A DNA stretch of 64,000 nucleotides, from contig JBMHCR010000025.1 in the NCBI GenBank assembly GCA_049889815.1, positions 1 to 64,000 on the forward strand, given 5' to 3'. The position numbers were made by a program, and so were the translations under genes. The stretch is from JBPOFY01 sp049889815. Lineage in GTDB: Bacteria > Verrucomicrobiota > Verrucomicrobiia > Opitutales > Coraliomargaritaceae. This document shows, piece after piece, positions 53,493 through 60,957 of the stretch (its first letter is position 1; every line of letters starts with the position of its first letter). The notes under the pieces were generated by a model. It did not search any database and was not told the origin of the DNA. It saw only the letters and a program-made list of their open reading frames with translations.

Positions 53493-53609
53493 TTATCACA
53501 AAATGCGGATAATGCCTGTTTTGAATATTATCTTATTCGGCAAAGATCAGACACCTTGCATCAATGACATTTGAGGATGAAAAATCAGGATATTATCGCA
53601 AAATGATAG
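53493..53609 (+). promoter_or_regulatory. Two inverted-repeat sites 100 bp apart upstream of brnT
   Basis: TTATC at 53493-53497 and GATAA at 53508-53512 form a 5-bp inverted repeat with core ACAAAATGCG. An almost identical site at 53593-53609 reads TTATCGCAAAATGATAG, so TTATC-R-CAAAATG occurs twice, exactly 100 bp apart. Both are in the AT-rich region upstream of the toxin-antitoxin genes. They could be operators for the BrnA antitoxin or a promoter-associated duplication. No gene lies in 53410-53668. Confidence 0.4.
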
Positions 53610-53668
53610 GGTGACTTGTTCGACAAAGAAAAAAATGAAATCCGAAATTAAATAATAATTATACCATT

Positions 53669-53932
53669 ATGGATTTCGAGTTCGATCCAGGAAAGTCAGC
53701 AAAAAACAAGGTAAAACATGGAATTGATTTCGTTGAGGCTCAGGAGTTGTGGCAGGACCCAACAGCTGTCCAACTCCCCGCCAGAAGCGAAACAGAACCA
53801 AGAGAAGCCTTGATCGCTAGTTATTTAGCGAAGCTCTGGACAGCGATCTTCACTCGAAGAAAAGGAAAAATAAGAATCACATCATGCAGGAGGGCGCGCA
53901 ATGGCGAAGAAAGCATCTACAATAACAGCTGA
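53669..53932 (+). CDS. brnT: BrnT-family toxin (type II toxin-antitoxin)
   Basis: The 87-residue protein matches BrnT: N-terminal FEFDPGKSAKNKVKHGIDFVEAQELWQDP, with the Asn-x-x-Lys-His-Gly motif, and the RelE-like core TAIFTRRKGKIRITSCRRARNGEE, whose Arg residues probably form the ribonuclease site. BrnT is a ribosome-independent RNase inhibited by BrnA. The last 32 nt overlap the antitoxin gene. The C-terminus after RRARNGEE is short (SIYNNS) but usual for the family. An AT-rich promoter region with two repeated sites lies upstream. Confidence 0.9.
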   Translation: MDFEFDPGKSAKNKVKHGIDFVEAQELWQDPTAVQLPARSETEPREALIASYLAKLWTAIFTRRKGKIRITSCRRARNGEESIYNNS

Positions 53933-54164
53933 AGAACTAGACCGTCGATTCGATGACGGAGAAGACATCTCTGAATTCCTAGACACGAAGAAAGCAATTC
54001 GACCCAATTTGGAGCAACGTCGTGTGAATCTAGACCTTCCTAATTGGATGATTGATACACTCGACTCTGAAGCGAAGAGAATCGGAGTGACCAGGCAGTC
54101 GATTATGAAAGTTTGGATATCTGAAAGAATCAAAGTCGAACAAGGCGAGATAGCCAACACCTAG
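53901..54164 (+). CDS. brnA: BrnA-type antitoxin (ribbon-helix-helix)
   Basis: The 87-residue protein starts inside brnT (32-nt overlap). The N-terminal half is acidic (FDDGEDISEFLDTKKA) and would wrap the toxin. The C-terminal half is a ribbon-helix-helix DNA-binding unit: RRVNLDLPNWMIDTLDSEAKRIGVTRQSIMKVWISERI, a CopG/BrnA pattern. It probably represses its own promoter together with BrnT. AGGAGG lies about 11 nt before the ATG, a good SD. The gene order toxin-then-antitoxin is normal for BrnTA. Confidence 0.9.
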   Translation: MAKKASTITAEELDRRFDDGEDISEFLDTKKAIRPNLEQRRVNLDLPNWMIDTLDSEAKRIGVTRQSIMKVWISERIKVEQGEIANT

Positions 54165-54224
54165 GCTTCCGCCTTCGCCAAGGCTACGACGACAGGGTCC
54201 CCAGGTATCGGCTACTCTCATCAT

Positions 54225-54644
54225 TCAAACCCCGCCCAAACTTTCCTCTTCAATGAAGTCCTGCAGGATCAGGGCTGCGGCGCGTGAGTCGATTTCGCCG
54301 CTGCGGCGGTCAGGTTTCTTTTTTTGACCTTTGAGTCCCTGCTCGACCGAGTGACTCGACAGCCGCTCATCGATGCGATACACGGGCAATTTGAAGCGCT
54401 TTTCGATCTCATCGATAAAGACATCCACTTCCTTGGCTTTAAAGCCCACGCTGCCGTCCATGTTCAACGGGTAGCCACAGACAATCCGCTGAATGCGGCG
54501 TTGCTCAATGGTCTGCTCAATATGCCGGAGGCGCTCTTTCTTCGAGCCTGCCACCGCGGCGGGTAAGGGCATCGCGATCCCCACCTCGTCTGCATAGGCG
54601 AGCCCGATGCGTTTTTCGCCCCAATCGATTCCGAGTGTGTTCAT
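54225..54644 (-). CDS. ruvX: Holliday junction resolvase-like protein RuvX/YqgF
   Basis: The 139-residue RNase H-fold protein has the marks GIDWGEKRIGLAYAD (first metal Asp), RIVCGYPLNMDGSVG, VYRIDERLSSHSVEQGL (Glu) and SRAAALILQDFIEE (last Asp). YqgF/RuvX proteins are implicated in 16S rRNA 5'-end processing (YqgF) and possibly resolvase activity. Its start codon lies 5 nt from the period-7 repeat array at 54649-54690, which therefore sits in the position of its ribosome binding site; no SD is visible. The 60 bp downstream to brnA contain a GC-rich stretch similar to known dispersed intergenic repeats. Confidence 0.94.
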   Translation of the reverse strand: MNTLGIDWGEKRIGLAYADEVGIAMPLPAAVAGSKKERLRHIEQTIEQRRIQRIVCGYPLNMDGSVGFKAKEVDVFIDEIEKRFKLPVYRIDERLSSHSVEQGLKGQKKKPDRRSGEIDSRAAALILQDFIEEESLGGV

Positions 54645-54648
54645 TAGT

Positions 54649-54690
54649 TAGTGGGTAGTGGGTAGTGGGTAGTGGGTAGTGGGTAGTGGT
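54649..54690. repeat. Perfect period-7 tandem repeat upstream of ruvX
   Basis: Five perfect copies of TAGTGGG (54649-54683) are followed by TAGTGGT (54684-54690); on the minus strand the unit is CCCACTA. The array begins 4 nt beyond the ruvX start codon. It is the least degenerate copy of the period-7 family and so is probably the youngest, with strand-slippage potential. Confidence 0.85.
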
Positions 54691-54778
54691 TGGTTCTTAA
54701 ATTTGGAAAGGTAGTCAAGGCGTCTGCTGAATCCAATGGAATTAATTCTACATTCTTTGGCTAGGGTCGGTCTTATTT

Positions 54779-54827
54779 GCCGACCTGCTACGCGCGCCAA
54801 TTTTACCGCGCGACAGTCGGCTCGGCG
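54779..54827. repeat. Hairpin repeat (GAGCCGACC type), copy 2
   Basis: Its reverse complement shares CGCCGAGCCGAC, then GTCGCGC, then GGTCGGC with 41018-41046, but with a longer insert. It also contains a palindromic CGCGCG pair (54791-54796, 54807-54812). A 6-bp inverted repeat GGTCGG/CCGACC (54765-54770, 54780-54785) overlaps it. It lies in the gap between manC and ruvX. Confidence 0.5.
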
Positions 54828-54844
54828 AGCCAACTCCCCCCTCT

Positions 54845-54881
54845 AGCGACCTGCCCTGCGCAGCTCGTAGAGCTGCAAAAG
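54845..54881. repeat. AGCGACCTGCC repeat, copy 1
   Basis: The sequence AGCGACCTGCCCTGCGCAG is followed by a perfect 7-bp hairpin (GCAGCTC, GTA, GAGCTGC at 54860-54876). A second copy at 57215-57251 in the same orientation differs by C-to-T changes and a small deletion. It lies 56 nt beyond the manC stop. Confidence 0.55.
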
Positions 54882-54936
54882 AAAGCGGTCGTAGAAAAAT
54901 GCTTCTCGATATGAAAACTACGCCAAAACCTGAAAA

Positions 54937-56028
54937 CTAGGTCAGTCGCTTCAATGTTTCTTTAACACCCAAGGTCTGCACGATCTTCTTGATCTCCTGT
55001 GCTTTGTCTTTGTGGCAGACTAAGGTGGCGTCTTCGGTTTTGACGACGATCAGATCTTCCACGCCCAGCAAGGCGATCAGGTGGTCTTCATCGCGGGAAA
55101 ATACGATATTGTTGTTCGAAGCTTCAATCTCGGTGAGTCCTCGTGCGACATTGCCGTTATCATCTGCTGGATAGTGACGCTCCACTGCAGGCCAGTCGCC
55201 GACATCGTCCCAATCGAAGCCTGACTCAACCATCACGACGTTGCTTGCTTTTTCGATGATCGCATAATCGACTGAGATCTTTTCCAAATTTGGGTAGTGC
55301 TCGGCGAGCAGAGGATCAATCCTCTCGCCCGCTGCGAGTCCTTGATCGATCGCTTGCAGGGCCGACCACAGAGACGGCGTGCTCTTTTCAAGTTCGGCGA
55401 CAATGGAACCAACCGACCATACGAACATACCCGCATTCCAAAAATAATCACCCGAATCGAGATAGCTTTGCGCAGTTTCCAGATTCGGCTTCTCGACAAA
55501 GCGTTGCACATTATAGACCGTGCGCTCGGCATAGTCACCCAGCACATCTCCCTGCTGAATATAGCCATAACCTGTTGCCGGAAAACTCGCAGTGATACCG
55601 ATCGTCGCCAGCACCCTGTTTGCCTCAGCAGCAGCGAAAGCGGATTCCAGAGTCGAACGCAGACCCGCGTCATCGTGAATGACCGCATCTGCTGGCAGCA
55701 TCGCAAAAGTCGCGTTTGGATTTTCACGGCGCACCAGCACGGTCGCGAGTCCGACCGCGGCAGCGGTATCGCGCCCCATCGGCTCACCGATCACCTTGGC
55801 GGGGTCCAGCTCCGGACACACCTCCAGCACCGCATCGCGCTGCTCGGCGTTGGTGATCACAAATACATTTTCCGGCTCCACCAGACCCTTGAGGCGGTCA
55901 ACGGTCTGCGTGAGCATTGCCTTCTCGCCAACGATCGGCAGCAATTGCTTCGGACGAGCTAAGCGACTCTCCGGCCAAAAACGTTCTCCACGGCCCCCGG
56001 CCATAATTACAATAAAGCGATCTGTCAT
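54937..56028 (-). CDS. manC: Mannose-1-phosphate guanylyltransferase
   Basis: The 363-residue enzyme transfers GMP to mannose-1-phosphate, making GDP-mannose for polysaccharides and glycoconjugates. Marks are VIMAGGRGERFWPESR (GTP loop), RPKQLLPIVG, VFVITNAEQRDAV, IGEPMGRDTAAAVGLA, FVEKPNLETAQSYL, YFWNAGMFVW, and DWDDVGDWPAVERHY. It lacks a mannose-6-phosphate isomerase domain, so it is the short one-domain type. The frame opens far upstream (56274), but the ATG at 56028 is where the nucleotidyltransferase fold starts. It is divergent from an inositol-monophosphatase-like gene 97 bp away. Confidence 0.95.
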   Translation of the reverse strand: MTDRFIVIMAGGRGERFWPESRLARPKQLLPIVGEKAMLTQTVDRLKGLVEPENVFVITNAEQRDAVLEVCPELDPAKVIGEPMGRDTAAAVGLATVLVRRENPNATFAMLPADAVIHDDAGLRSTLESAFAAAEANRVLATIGITASFPATGYGYIQQGDVLGDYAERTVYNVQRFVEKPNLETAQSYLDSGDYFWNAGMFVWSVGSIVAELEKSTPSLWSALQAIDQGLAAGERIDPLLAEHYPNLEKISVDYAIIEKASNVVMVESGFDWDDVGDWPAVERHYPADDNGNVARGLTEIEASNNNIVFSRDEDHLIALLGVEDLIVVKTEDATLVCHKDKAQEIKKIVQTLGVKETLKRLT

Positions 56029-56125
56029 ATCGCGAGATTTAAGCGATTGCCGATTGAGGCAAGGAATAAGCTTTGAAGCGCTGTTACGTTTGCCTTTCAA
56101 AAAACAATCCACCACTCTGCCTTCC

Positions 56126-57139
56126 ATGTTACTGAATCGAGCGGAAGCTGAGCTGACGAGAACGCTAATTTGTAAACTACAAATCGAAGTTCTCAAAGCC
56201 ATCCTCGCGACGCGCTCAAGGATGCAACCGGGTGCACTGAGCGCTATATCCGAAGTGACGGCAGCCGATACCATCTATGCAATCGATCGTGTCGCAGAGG
56301 AAGCCATCGAAAAGTGGTTCGAACAAAACTGGAACTCGGATTGGCCGATAGAAATCATCAGCGAAGGTCTCGAAAGACCCGCACTCACTTTTCCCCGCGA
56401 CACTCCGATTGTAGAAACTAAACTAAAATGTATCATCGATCCGATCGATGGCACGCGCGAGATCATGTATGACAAACGCTCTGCCTGGATTCTGATGGGC
56501 GTGGCTCCGCAGCGCGGCAGTGCCAACACGCTCGCCGATATTCAAGTCGCGGTGATGACAGAAATCCCGACCACACGGCAGTGGCGTGCGGATCAAGTGA
56601 GCGCGATCAAAGGCAATGGTATCCACGCTGTGGGTTTCGATGTGCGCAACCAGTTTGCGGCGTCTCCGGTCACTCTGCGCCCCAGTCAAGCAGCTCAAGT
56701 AAATCATGCTTTCGGCACCGTCGTCCGTTTTTTCCCATCTGGCTCGGTGCTGCTCAGCGAGGTAGAGGACACCCTCTGGGAACGCCTCTACGGCACACCC
56801 GAAACGCCCTCTCCGATCGTATTCAATGATCAATACATTTCCACTGGCGGACAATTCTACGAGATCCTCGCTGGACGGGACCGCTTCATCGCCGACGTTC
56901 GACCCGATGCATTTAACAAACTGAAACTCTCCAGCAACAATCTATGCGCACACCCCTACGATGTCGCCACTGCCTTGATACTTAGTGAAGCCGGTTGTGT
57001 CGTCGAAAAGCCGAACGGCGAACCGCTCGACTATCCACTCGATTGCACGACACCGGTTAGTTGGGTGGCATATGCCAACAAGAGGCTGGCGGATGCGATT
57101 CGACCGGCACTTCAGGCAGTGATGGCTGAGTTGCTGTAA
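56126..57139 (+). CDS. Inositol-monophosphatase-family phosphatase, divergent
   Basis: From the ATG at 56126 the protein has 337 residues; the frame upstream of it antisenses manC. The metal-binding core IIDPIDGTREIMYDKRSAW matches the family (Asp-Pro-x-Asp-Gly-Thr). The C-terminal Asp lies in PYDVATALILSEAGCVV instead of the usual WDxAAG, and the first Glu motif appears as EIISEGLE rather than GEE. So all Asp residues for Mg are plausibly present, but the motifs are drifted and the substrate is unclear (inositol-, PAP- or sugar-phosphate). The location beside manC and near galK suggests sugar phosphate metabolism, which is inference. Confidence 0.83.
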   Translation: MLLNRAEAELTRTLICKLQIEVLKAILATRSRMQPGALSAISEVTAADTIYAIDRVAEEAIEKWFEQNWNSDWPIEIISEGLERPALTFPRDTPIVETKLKCIIDPIDGTREIMYDKRSAWILMGVAPQRGSANTLADIQVAVMTEIPTTRQWRADQVSAIKGNGIHAVGFDVRNQFAASPVTLRPSQAAQVNHAFGTVVRFFPSGSVLLSEVEDTLWERLYGTPETPSPIVFNDQYISTGGQFYEILAGRDRFIADVRPDAFNKLKLSSNNLCAHPYDVATALILSEAGCVVEKPNGEPLDYPLDCTTPVSWVAYANKRLADAIRPALQAVMAELL

Positions 57140-57151
57140 GGTAACGGGAAC

Positions 57152-57207
57152 CGCAGAGGACGCGAAGAACGCAGAGTAACTTTTGGAATCACCTCCGCGT
57201 CCTCTGC
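57152..57207. repeat. Period-9 repeat with matching inverted arm
   Basis: Three 9-bp units (CGCAGAGGA, CGCGAAGAA, CGCAGAGTA; 57152-57178) are followed by the complement of the first two: GCAGAGGACGCG (57153-57164) pairs with CGCGTCCTCTGC (57196-57207). A 12-bp hairpin with a 31-nt loop results. It lies 12 nt after the phosphatase gene stop and may also act as a weak transcription stop. Confidence 0.6.
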
Positions 57208-57214
57208 ATTCTCA

Positions 57215-57251
57215 AGCGACCTGCCTTGCGTAGTTCGAAGAACAAAGAAGG
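57215..57251. repeat. AGCGACCTGCC repeat, copy 2
   Basis: AGCGACCTGCCTTGCGTAG is followed by TTCGAAGAAC, the counterpart of 54845-54881 with three C-to-T changes in the first 24 bases and the hairpin eroded. It is in direct orientation to copy 1, so the two copies bracket the manC/phosphatase block. Confidence 0.5.
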
Positions 57252-57290
57252 GAGCACGCGGTTAATTCAACCAGACAATCTGGCAGTCTC

Positions 57291-58442
57291 CTACAGCACC
57301 CGCGCACCCTGGCCAGCCTGCGTGTGGAGGATCGTCGCAGCGAGTCCGCAACGCTCTTGATAAGCTGCAGCAACTTCCTCAGCCTGTGTTTGGCTAAATT
57401 CAGAACCGGTGAAGGCCATCACTGCACCACCGAAGCCGCCGCCGGTTAAACGTGCCCCGTACATGTTTGGCTGCTGCATGAGTAGCTCGGCAAGCACATC
57501 GAGTTGCTCGACGCTGTTTTCGAAATTTACACGGGAGCTTTCGTGGGATGCATTGATCGCATCGCCAACGGCGTCTAGATCACCGGCAGCCAGAGCGGCC
57601 TCAACTGCGCGCACGCGATCATTTTCGCCGACGATGTGACACGCGCGGCGGTAGAGCAAATCGCCGAGTGCATCCTTAGATGCGTCGAGCTGCTCCTGAT
57701 TTATCTCAGAGAGTGTTTTCGCTTCCGGATAGCGCTTCTGCAGGACTGCCAATGCATCGTGACACTCCTTGTGGCGGTCTGCGTATGCGGAATCGACCAG
57801 CGCGTGTTTCTTGTTGGAGTTAAATATCCAGAAGTGCGTATTGGCTGGCATCTTCGTGGTGCCGAATACCTCAGTCGCGCAATCGATACGGACCAGCGAG
57901 TCGGCTTCCCCGAATGCGGAAACTCCTTGGTCAAGGATACCGCAAGGCATCCCAACAAAATCGTTTTCTGCTTTGCGCCCAATACGCGCAAGGTCGACCT
58001 TGCTCATCTCGTGGCCGTAGATGGCGCCGAGCGCGAGTGCTGTTGCCAACTCAAAGGCGGCGCTGCTGCTCATTCCAGCACCAGCAGGCAAGGTCGTGGT
58101 CACCGCAAGATTATAACCGGATGGCATCTCAACACCCAAGTCGCTCATGATCTTTGTCACCCCGAGCGGATAATTCGTCCAAGAAGCACGACCAGATTGG
58201 TTTACCAAGGAATCCAAAGAGAGCTCCACGCGACTGGCGCCGTCGCTGGTGATATGAATCGCGCGATCCTCGCGGCGAGCGATGCACGCAGTGATGCCCT
58301 CGCTGACTGCCGCGCCCATCACAAGGCCGCCGTTGTAGTCCGTGTGGTTTCCAATAAACTCGATGCGTCCCGGAGCAAAGGTTGTGTGCTCCGGAGCGAC
58401 GTTAAAGGTCTCGTTGAAAAATTGCTGTGTTTTTTCGGACAT
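57291..58442 (-). CDS. galK: Galactokinase
   Basis: The 383-residue GHMP kinase phosphorylates galactose at C1 (Leloir pathway). Marks are APGRIEFIGNHTDYNGG (sugar-binding; Asn in place of the Glu of GEHTD, a variant known in one GalK branch), LPAGAGMSSSAAFELATALAL (ATP loop), GMPCGILDQGVSAFGEAD (catalytic Asp region) and ARLTGGGFGGAVMAF. It is followed on the minus strand by the repeats at 57152-57251. No other Leloir genes (galT, galE) are in the window. It lies 34 bp downstream of glnS on the same strand, so both may be one transcript. Confidence 0.95.
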   Translation of the reverse strand: MSEKTQQFFNETFNVAPEHTTFAPGRIEFIGNHTDYNGGLVMGAAVSEGITACIARREDRAIHITSDGASRVELSLDSLVNQSGRASWTNYPLGVTKIMSDLGVEMPSGYNLAVTTTLPAGAGMSSSAAFELATALALGAIYGHEMSKVDLARIGRKAENDFVGMPCGILDQGVSAFGEADSLVRIDCATEVFGTTKMPANTHFWIFNSNKKHALVDSAYADRHKECHDALAVLQKRYPEAKTLSEINQEQLDASKDALGDLLYRRACHIVGENDRVRAVEAALAAGDLDAVGDAINASHESSRVNFENSVEQLDVLAELLMQQPNMYGARLTGGGFGGAVMAFTGSEFSQTQAEEVAAAYQERCGLAATILHTQAGQGARVL

Positions 58443-58476
58443 GGGAATCAGGATCTAGGGCATCGGTCGTCCACCA

Positions 58477-60144
58477 TTAAGACTTTGCTTTTGCCCAGGA
58501 ATCCCTAAGCGCAACCGTACGGTTAAATACTAAGCTGTCGGATTTTGAAAAAAGAAGATCGGGACAGAAATAGCCGATGCGTTCGAACTGGCAGGCTTCA
58601 CCGACTGGCAAGTCTGCAAGGCTCGGTTCGCAATATGCGGTGACTTCGGAAACGGAGTCTGGATTCACGAACTCGAGGAATTCCTTCTCCTTGTCCGCTT
58701 CGGGCTTCTCGAGCGAAAACAGCCGATCAAACATGAGCACCCGAGCCTGCACGGCGTGATCGCGGCTCACCCAGTGGATGACACCTTTTACCTTACGGTC
58801 TTCGGGGTTTTTGTTGAGCGTGTCTTTGTCGACACTGCAAAGAAGCTTGGTCGGGTTGCCAGCGGCATCCTTGATCACTTCATCACATTTAATGATGTAG
58901 CCACCGCGCAGGCGGACTTCACCGCCGAGCTTGAGACGAAAAAATTTCTTATTCGCGACCTCCTTAAAATCGTCCTGCTCAATCAGGATATGCTTACTGA
59001 AGGGAATGGAACGTGTGCCGGCAGCTTCGTCTTCGGGATTGTTGATCCCTTCAAGTTGCTGCACTTCGGCTGCGTCCCAGTTGGTTAGCTCGATCTCAAG
59101 CGGGTCCAACACCGCCATACGGCGCGCCGCCACTTTATTAAGCTCCTGACGCACTGCGTGCTCCAGCAAGGCGATGTCACTCGTCGAGGGCGTCTTGGTA
59201 ATACCGACCGTCGCACAGAAATTGCGAATCGCTGCCGCCGGATAACCGCGGCGACGCATGCCCGAAAGTGTCGGCATGCGCGGATCGTCCCAACCCGTCA
59301 CATGGCCGCCTTCAACCAAGGCGCGCAGTTTACGCTTACTCACGACCGTGTAGGTCATATTCAACCGCGCGAACTCAGTTTGCTTGGACGGAAAGATGCC
59401 GAGCTTCTCGATAAACCAATCGTAGAGCGGACGATGGTCCTCGAACTCCAACGAGCAGAGCGAATGAGTCACCTCCTCCAACGAGTCGCTTTGCCCATGA
59501 GTAAAGTCGTAGCTTGGATAAATGCACCAAGCGTCACCGACGCGGTGGTGGTGGATGCGCTTGATGCGATACATCACCGGGTCGCGCATGTTCATATTTG
59601 GGTGTGCCATGTCGATCTTGGCGCGCAGCACCTTGGCGCCGTCTTCAAACTCACCGGCACGCATACGCTTGAACAAATCTACGCTCTCCTCGACTGGACG
59701 GTCGCGATAAGGACTCGGCTTACCCGGCTCCGTGATCGAACCACGGTATTCGCGCATTTCGTCGAATGACAGCTCGTCGACATAGGCGTCGCCCGACTCG
59801 ATTAACCGAATCGCCCATGCAAACAGTTGTTCAAAGTAATCACTCGCGTAGCAGATCTTCTCCCAGTCGTAACCGAGCCATTTGATATCCTGCTGAATTG
59901 CCTGCACGAATTCGTCGCTCTCCTTCTCGGGATTGGTATCGTCAAAACGTAGGTTGCACTTGCCGCCAAACTCTTTGGCGATCTCGAAATTCAAGCAGAT
60001 CGCCTTGGCATGACCAATCTGCAGATAGCCATTTGGCTCTGGGGGAAACCGTGTCTGCACGCGCCCATCATGTTTGCCAGCAGCCACATCGGCTGCCACC
60101 ATTTGGCGGATAAAATCGGTCGGCGTATCGGAAGCGTCTGGCAT
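58477..60144 (-). CDS. glnS: Glutaminyl-tRNA synthetase
   Basis: The 555-residue class I synthetase charges tRNA-Gln directly. Marks are TRFPPEPNGYLQIGHAKAICLNF (HIGH-type motif), RFDDTNPEKESDEFVQAI, the acceptor-binding region, and the KMSKS equivalent VVSKRKLRALVEGG. The C-terminal beta-barrel anticodon-binding domains follow, ending with SLVFNRTVALRDSWAK, typical of GlnRS. Length matches E. coli (554). The ATG at 60144 is preferred over the frame opening at 60174. A direct GlnRS implies that the indirect GatCAB route is not required for Gln. A small ORF of unknown function lies 51 bp upstream on the same strand. Confidence 0.96.
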   Translation of the reverse strand: MPDASDTPTDFIRQMVAADVAAGKHDGRVQTRFPPEPNGYLQIGHAKAICLNFEIAKEFGGKCNLRFDDTNPEKESDEFVQAIQQDIKWLGYDWEKICYASDYFEQLFAWAIRLIESGDAYVDELSFDEMREYRGSITEPGKPSPYRDRPVEESVDLFKRMRAGEFEDGAKVLRAKIDMAHPNMNMRDPVMYRIKRIHHHRVGDAWCIYPSYDFTHGQSDSLEEVTHSLCSLEFEDHRPLYDWFIEKLGIFPSKQTEFARLNMTYTVVSKRKLRALVEGGHVTGWDDPRMPTLSGMRRRGYPAAAIRNFCATVGITKTPSTSDIALLEHAVRQELNKVAARRMAVLDPLEIELTNWDAAEVQQLEGINNPEDEAAGTRSIPFSKHILIEQDDFKEVANKKFFRLKLGGEVRLRGGYIIKCDEVIKDAAGNPTKLLCSVDKDTLNKNPEDRKVKGVIHWVSRDHAVQARVLMFDRLFSLEKPEADKEKEFLEFVNPDSVSEVTAYCEPSLADLPVGEACQFERIGYFCPDLLFSKSDSLVFNRTVALRDSWAKAKS

Positions 60145-60195
60145 AAGCCGCAAAGCAAAACGGAGGCCCCCCATCTGCGCCAGTCAAAAAGTGAG

Positions 60196-60354
60196 TCAAT
60201 TACAGGCCTTCTGAATGTGTATTTTCGCCAGATCTCGGACGGTATCGACGATCTCCAAACCGCCATCGGCCTGTGCCACAATCACGCTGCCGTCGAGCAG
60301 GAGCTGCAGCCAGTTCGCCAGCTTTTCAGGCTCATTGCCCACCAAAAAAATCAA
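60196..60354 (-). CDS. Possible small protein upstream of glnS
   Basis: A 52-codon minus-strand ORF opens with TTG at 60354 (GTG at 60342 is an alternative) and reads with a regular amphipathic character: FLVGNEPEKLANWLQLLL, then DGSVIVAQADGGLEIV and DTVRDLAKIHIQKA. The composition (Leu/Val/Ala-rich with charged residues at regular spacing) looks like a small helix-strand protein rather than noise. It ends 51 bp before the glnS start. I recognise no family. The non-ATG start and the absence of SD keep this tentative. Confidence 0.4.
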   Translation of the reverse strand: MIFLVGNEPEKLANWLQLLLDGSVIVAQADGGLEIVDTVRDLAKIHIQKACN

Positions 60355-60495
60355 CCGCTAATTCGGCAATAAATGCCCACATCTTGCGCTTTAATAAAGC
60401 TGGCATGCTACGACGAAAATTTGGAATCCAGCGGGATGCAGTTCAGCATTCACATTATACGTGCAAGATCGGAAAAATTTTCCTAGCATATCTCT

Positions 60496-60957
60496 ATGCA
60501 AGCAAAAGTCATGCGTAACCCGGGTGCCTTTGAACCCGTCATACAGTTTTCGATTCATGCCGATAATAAAGTCGGTCGGCTCAATGAGATCATCGGCCTT
60601 CTCGCGGTCCATGAGGTTCACATCATGGCGATTTCCATTCTGGACACGACGGACAGCTCGATCATCCGAGTCATTGTGGACTACCCTGCCGAAGCGCAAA
60701 AACTCTTGATAGAGCATCAATTCTCCTACGTGCAGAGCGAATTGATTGCTGTCGAGCTCACCGACGAATCGGAAGTACGCACAGTTACAACCGCGCTGGA
60801 GCAGGCAGAAATCAATATCCACTACATTTATCCCTTCCTGGTACGACCCAATGGGCGTTACGCGCTCGCCATCAGCCTCGAAGACAACGAACTCGCAAGC
60901 GACACGCTAAAGTGCCACCAACTTCGGATTATCGGGCAAGACGATATTGCCCGCTAA
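60496..60957 (+). CDS. Tandem ACT-domain protein
   Basis: The 153-residue protein has two ACT-type domains: residues 12-80 (VIQFSIHADNKVGRLNEIIGLLAVHEVHIMAISILDTTDSSIIRVIVD) and 83-148 (ELIAVELTDESEVRTVTTALEQAEINIHYIYPFLVRPNGRYALAIS). ACT pairs bind small ligands, often amino acids, and regulate enzymes or transcription. There is no enzyme or DNA-binding domain attached, so it is a stand-alone regulator. Related two-ACT proteins occur in Planctomycetes and Verrucomicrobia, where their partners are not characterised. The ATG at 60496 follows an AT-rich stretch with no SD; a divergent promoter shared with glnS is likely. Confidence 0.85.
   Translation: MQAKVMRNPGAFEPVIQFSIHADNKVGRLNEIIGLLAVHEVHIMAISILDTTDSSIIRVIVDYPAEAQKLLIEHQFSYVQSELIAVELTDESEVRTVTTALEQAEINIHYIYPFLVRPNGRYALAISLEDNELASDTLKCHQLRIIGQDDIAR

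Noticed and set aside
53265..53668. Transposase or integrase remnant near brnTA
   Set aside because: Translation in all frames gives nothing similar to recombinases; only a terminator, a repeat and AT-rich DNA are visible.
54649..54690. Tandem array considered as a CRISPR or phase-variation CRISPR-like repeat
   Set aside because: Units are 7 bp and directly joined without spacers, and there are no cas genes, so it is a simple tandem repeat.
55297..55962. 221-residue plus-strand ORF inside manC
   Set aside because: Antisense to the strongly motif-supported guanylyltransferase; composition is that of a reversed coding strand.
56029..56274. Upstream extension of manC (82 codons)
   Set aside because: It overlaps the divergent phosphatase gene and has no nucleotidyltransferase features; the ATG at 56028 fits.
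59158..59769. 203-residue plus-strand ORF inside glnS
   Set aside because: Lies wholly antisense to conserved GlnRS motifs.
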